Shown piece by piece: positions 5,004 through 6,503 of a stretch of 6,503 nucleotides of DNA. The notes beneath the pieces were generated by a model. The model did no database searches. It was not told the DNA's origin and worked only from the letters and a program-made list of their open reading frames with translations. The stretch spans positions 1-6,503 of the forward strand of contig CAILDT010000970.1 in the NCBI GenBank assembly GCA_903833025.1, read 5' to 3'. How positions within the stretch are numbered: the stretch's first letter is position 1; each line of letters starts with the position of its first letter. A program made the translations under genes and the position numbers. The stretch comes from an uncultured Bacteroidota bacterium (GTDB lineage: Bacteria; Bacteroidota; Bacteroidia; 2-12-FULL-35-15).

Positions 5004-6449
5004 ATGAAAAAGCTATTATTTATACTAATTCCATTCTTTCTTCCAATTATGCTATTTGGTCAGCAATGGTATTCTATGGGTGCTGGAGTTACAACTTCAC
5101 CTACAGATTTTTATCGAGGTAGAGTTTATTGTATTACTACTTTTGAAGGAAAACTAACAATTGGAGGTTACTTTAAAGCTTCTAATTCAACCGTTTTAAA
5201 TAGTACAGGTAGATGGGATGGTGCACAATGGCAACCAATGGGGAAGGGGGTTTGGTCTCCAACTTCAACAGTAGGCGGAGGTGATAGTATTGGAAGTGCT
5301 GGCGGTTTGGCAGAATACAATGGAAAACTTTTTGCCTGTGGGGGTATAGATGGAGCTGGAGGAAGTTATATAAATGACCCAACTCATTTTGCATCAAGTA
5401 TTGCAAAATGGGACACTACGGATTGGTACCCGTTAACACCGCCCCCTGCACCTTCCGGAGTAAATGCTCTAACTTTTGCACCATTTGTTTATCATAATAA
5501 TTTATATTTCGGAGGGAGTTTTTCTCTCGCCTTTGATGCCACTGACACTGTAGTGGTTTCTGGTGTGGCAAAGTGGAACGATACAACATTTAAAAATGTA
5601 GGAAATTTTGCAGGGGATTTTAATTCTTTTGGTATGTGGTCAGCAAAGGCATTTGTAAATTATAATGATACATTAATAGCTGGTGGCTTTTTTACTTCTA
5701 TTAATGGTAGCCCTTATGGTGCTTATAGTGGCATAGCTGGCTTATATGATACAACGTGGAAGGCATTAGGTTTAGGGTTTAATGATGGGGTGTATGCACT
5801 TACTGTATTTAATGGTGAAATATATGCTGGAGGTGCTTTTACTCATACAAGAAATAATAGTGTTGCATTAAACCACATTGCAAAATGGAACGGTACACAA
5901 TGGCAGCCAGTGGGAGCAGGATTAAATGATACGGTAAGAGCATTTACAATAGATTCCGTAAATAATATATTGTACGCTGGCGGGCATTTTATACAAACAG
6001 GAAGCGGGCTTACAGTAAACCACCTTGCTTCGTGGGATGGCAGTAATTGGTCAGGTGTAAGCGGTGGCACTAACGGAAATGTTTACGCATTATATTACAA
6101 AGATAGTAGCTTGTATGTAGGCGGTAGTTTTACACAGGTGGGAGGTTCAGTGCCTGCAAGCTGTATAGCAGTATGGGGGCATAGCCCGCTTGGGGTAGAG
6201 GAATTAAGTGAAGAAAACGAAATAAACATCTCCCCTAACCCCTGCACTTCCCAATTACAAATTAGCAGTAATGAAACCGTAATTAAAGAAATCCAAATAA
6301 CAAATGTATTAGGAGAGTTTATGCAATCATCAGTCATCGGTAATTCGTCATCAGTCACTTTTGATGTAAGCAACCTCACAAACGGCATCTACTTCATCCA
6401 AATCAAAACAGAAAAAGGCACAACAAACAAAAAATTCATAAAACAATAA
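5004..6449 (+). CDS. T9SS type A sorting domain-containing protein with seven propeller-like repeats
   Basis: A complete 481-residue protein. A signal peptide (about 1-19, MKKLLFILIP start, ending LFG) fixes the start. Seven repeats follow, each with a core of the form L-Y-x-G-G-x-F: residues 51-57, 109-115 (altered to ACGG), 167-173, 224-230, 273-279, 323-329 and 370-376. After most cores comes an A-K-W-[ND]-x-x-x-W strand and a PxGxG-like turn. Spacing is 57-58 residues in the first half and 47-50 in the second. The N-terminal QWYSMGAGV (21-29) matches the strand missing from the last repeat, as expected of a closed seven-bladed beta-propeller. Residues 404-481 are a T9SS sorting domain (ISPNP at 409-413, ITNVLGEF, LTNGIYFIQI, basic end). 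The protein is probably displayed or released outside the cell, binding a ligand or partner; no catalytic motif is seen. The sorting domain uses ATC for isoleucine in 6 of 11 codons, against 0 of 18 before it. Confidence 0.87.
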   Translation: MKKLLFILIPFFLPIMLFGQQWYSMGAGVTTSPTDFYRGRVYCITTFEGKLTIGGYFKASNSTVLNSTGRWDGAQWQPMGKGVWSPTSTVGGGDSIGSAGGLAEYNGKLFACGGIDGAGGSYINDPTHFASSIAKWDTTDWYPLTPPPAPSGVNALTFAPFVYHNNLYFGGSFSLAFDATDTVVVSGVAKWNDTTFKNVGNFAGDFNSFGMWSAKAFVNYNDTLIAGGFFTSINGSPYGAYSGIAGLYDTTWKALGLGFNDGVYALTVFNGEIYAGGAFTHTRNNSVALNHIAKWNGTQWQPVGAGLNDTVRAFTIDSVNNILYAGGHFIQTGSGLTVNHLASWDGSNWSGVSGGTNGNVYALYYKDSSLYVGGSFTQVGGSVPASCIAVWGHSPLGVEELSEENEINISPNPCTSQLQISSNETVIKEIQITNVLGEFMQSSVIGNSSSVTFDVSNLTNGIYFIQIKTEKGTTNKKFIKQ

Positions 6450-6460
6450 AAATATTCCAC

Positions 6461-6503
6461 CTCCCTCCCCCTCTCCTTTGGAGAGGGGATAAAGGGGTGA
6501 GGC
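6461..6503 (+). repeat. GC-rich palindromic dispersed repeat at the right edge
   Basis: CCCCTCTCC (6468-6476) pairs perfectly with GGAGAGGGG (6480-6488) around a TTT loop, and outer CCTC and GAGG blocks extend the symmetry to about 6502. The sequence begins 11 bp after the last stop. C/G-rich units with this CTCTCCTTTGGAGAG core are scattered between genes in many Bacteroidota. No U-tract follows, so it is not a classical terminator, though the hairpin could protect or end transcripts. The unit may continue past the window. Confidence 0.7.

Overview
The window looks like a chromosomal fragment of a member of the phylum Bacteroidota, class not resolvable by eye. Three things point there. The DNA is AT-rich, with A-rich leaders in place of Shine-Dalgarno sequences. 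Two genes carry Por/type IX secretion (T9SS) C-terminal sorting domains with PNP and NGIY motifs. There is also a PafA-type alkaline phosphatase and short dispersed palindromic repeats of a kind common in this phylum. All five recognisable genes are on the + strand, and no RNA gene, insertion sequence or CRISPR array is visible.

Left part (1-2525): two phosphoesterases lie head to tail, 23 bp apart. The first is the 3' part of a zinc-dependent phospholipase C / S1-P1 nuclease-like enzyme that enters from the left edge. The second is a complete pafA with every catalytic and metal-binding residue in place. Together they could release phosphate from organic phosphoesters in the periplasm.

Middle (2526-2894): a 369-bp gap without a confident gene, but not empty. 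It holds a weak promoter-like pair, a short open frame interrupted by a run of ten G, a strong intrinsic terminator with a 15-bp stem, two 26-nt palindromic repeats sharing the same ends, and a 50-nt leader with no G at all in front of the next gene.

Right part (2895-6449): three genes for secreted, adhesin-like proteins. The first (354 aa) has a galactose-binding-like domain, an Ig-like domain and the start of a PKD-like domain, which breaks off and leaves no sorting domain. It looks truncated. Four bases later comes a complete 326-aa T9SS cargo protein. A perfect 16-bp terminator hairpin separates this from a 481-aa T9SS cargo protein with seven propeller-like repeats. The window ends in a GC-rich palindromic dispersed repeat.

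No clearly new multi-gene system is visible. The best leads are the truncation junction at about 3912-3963, the hairpin placed directly against a start codon at 4960-5004, the G-tract unit at 2529-2743, and the codon-usage shift inside the last gene's sorting domain.
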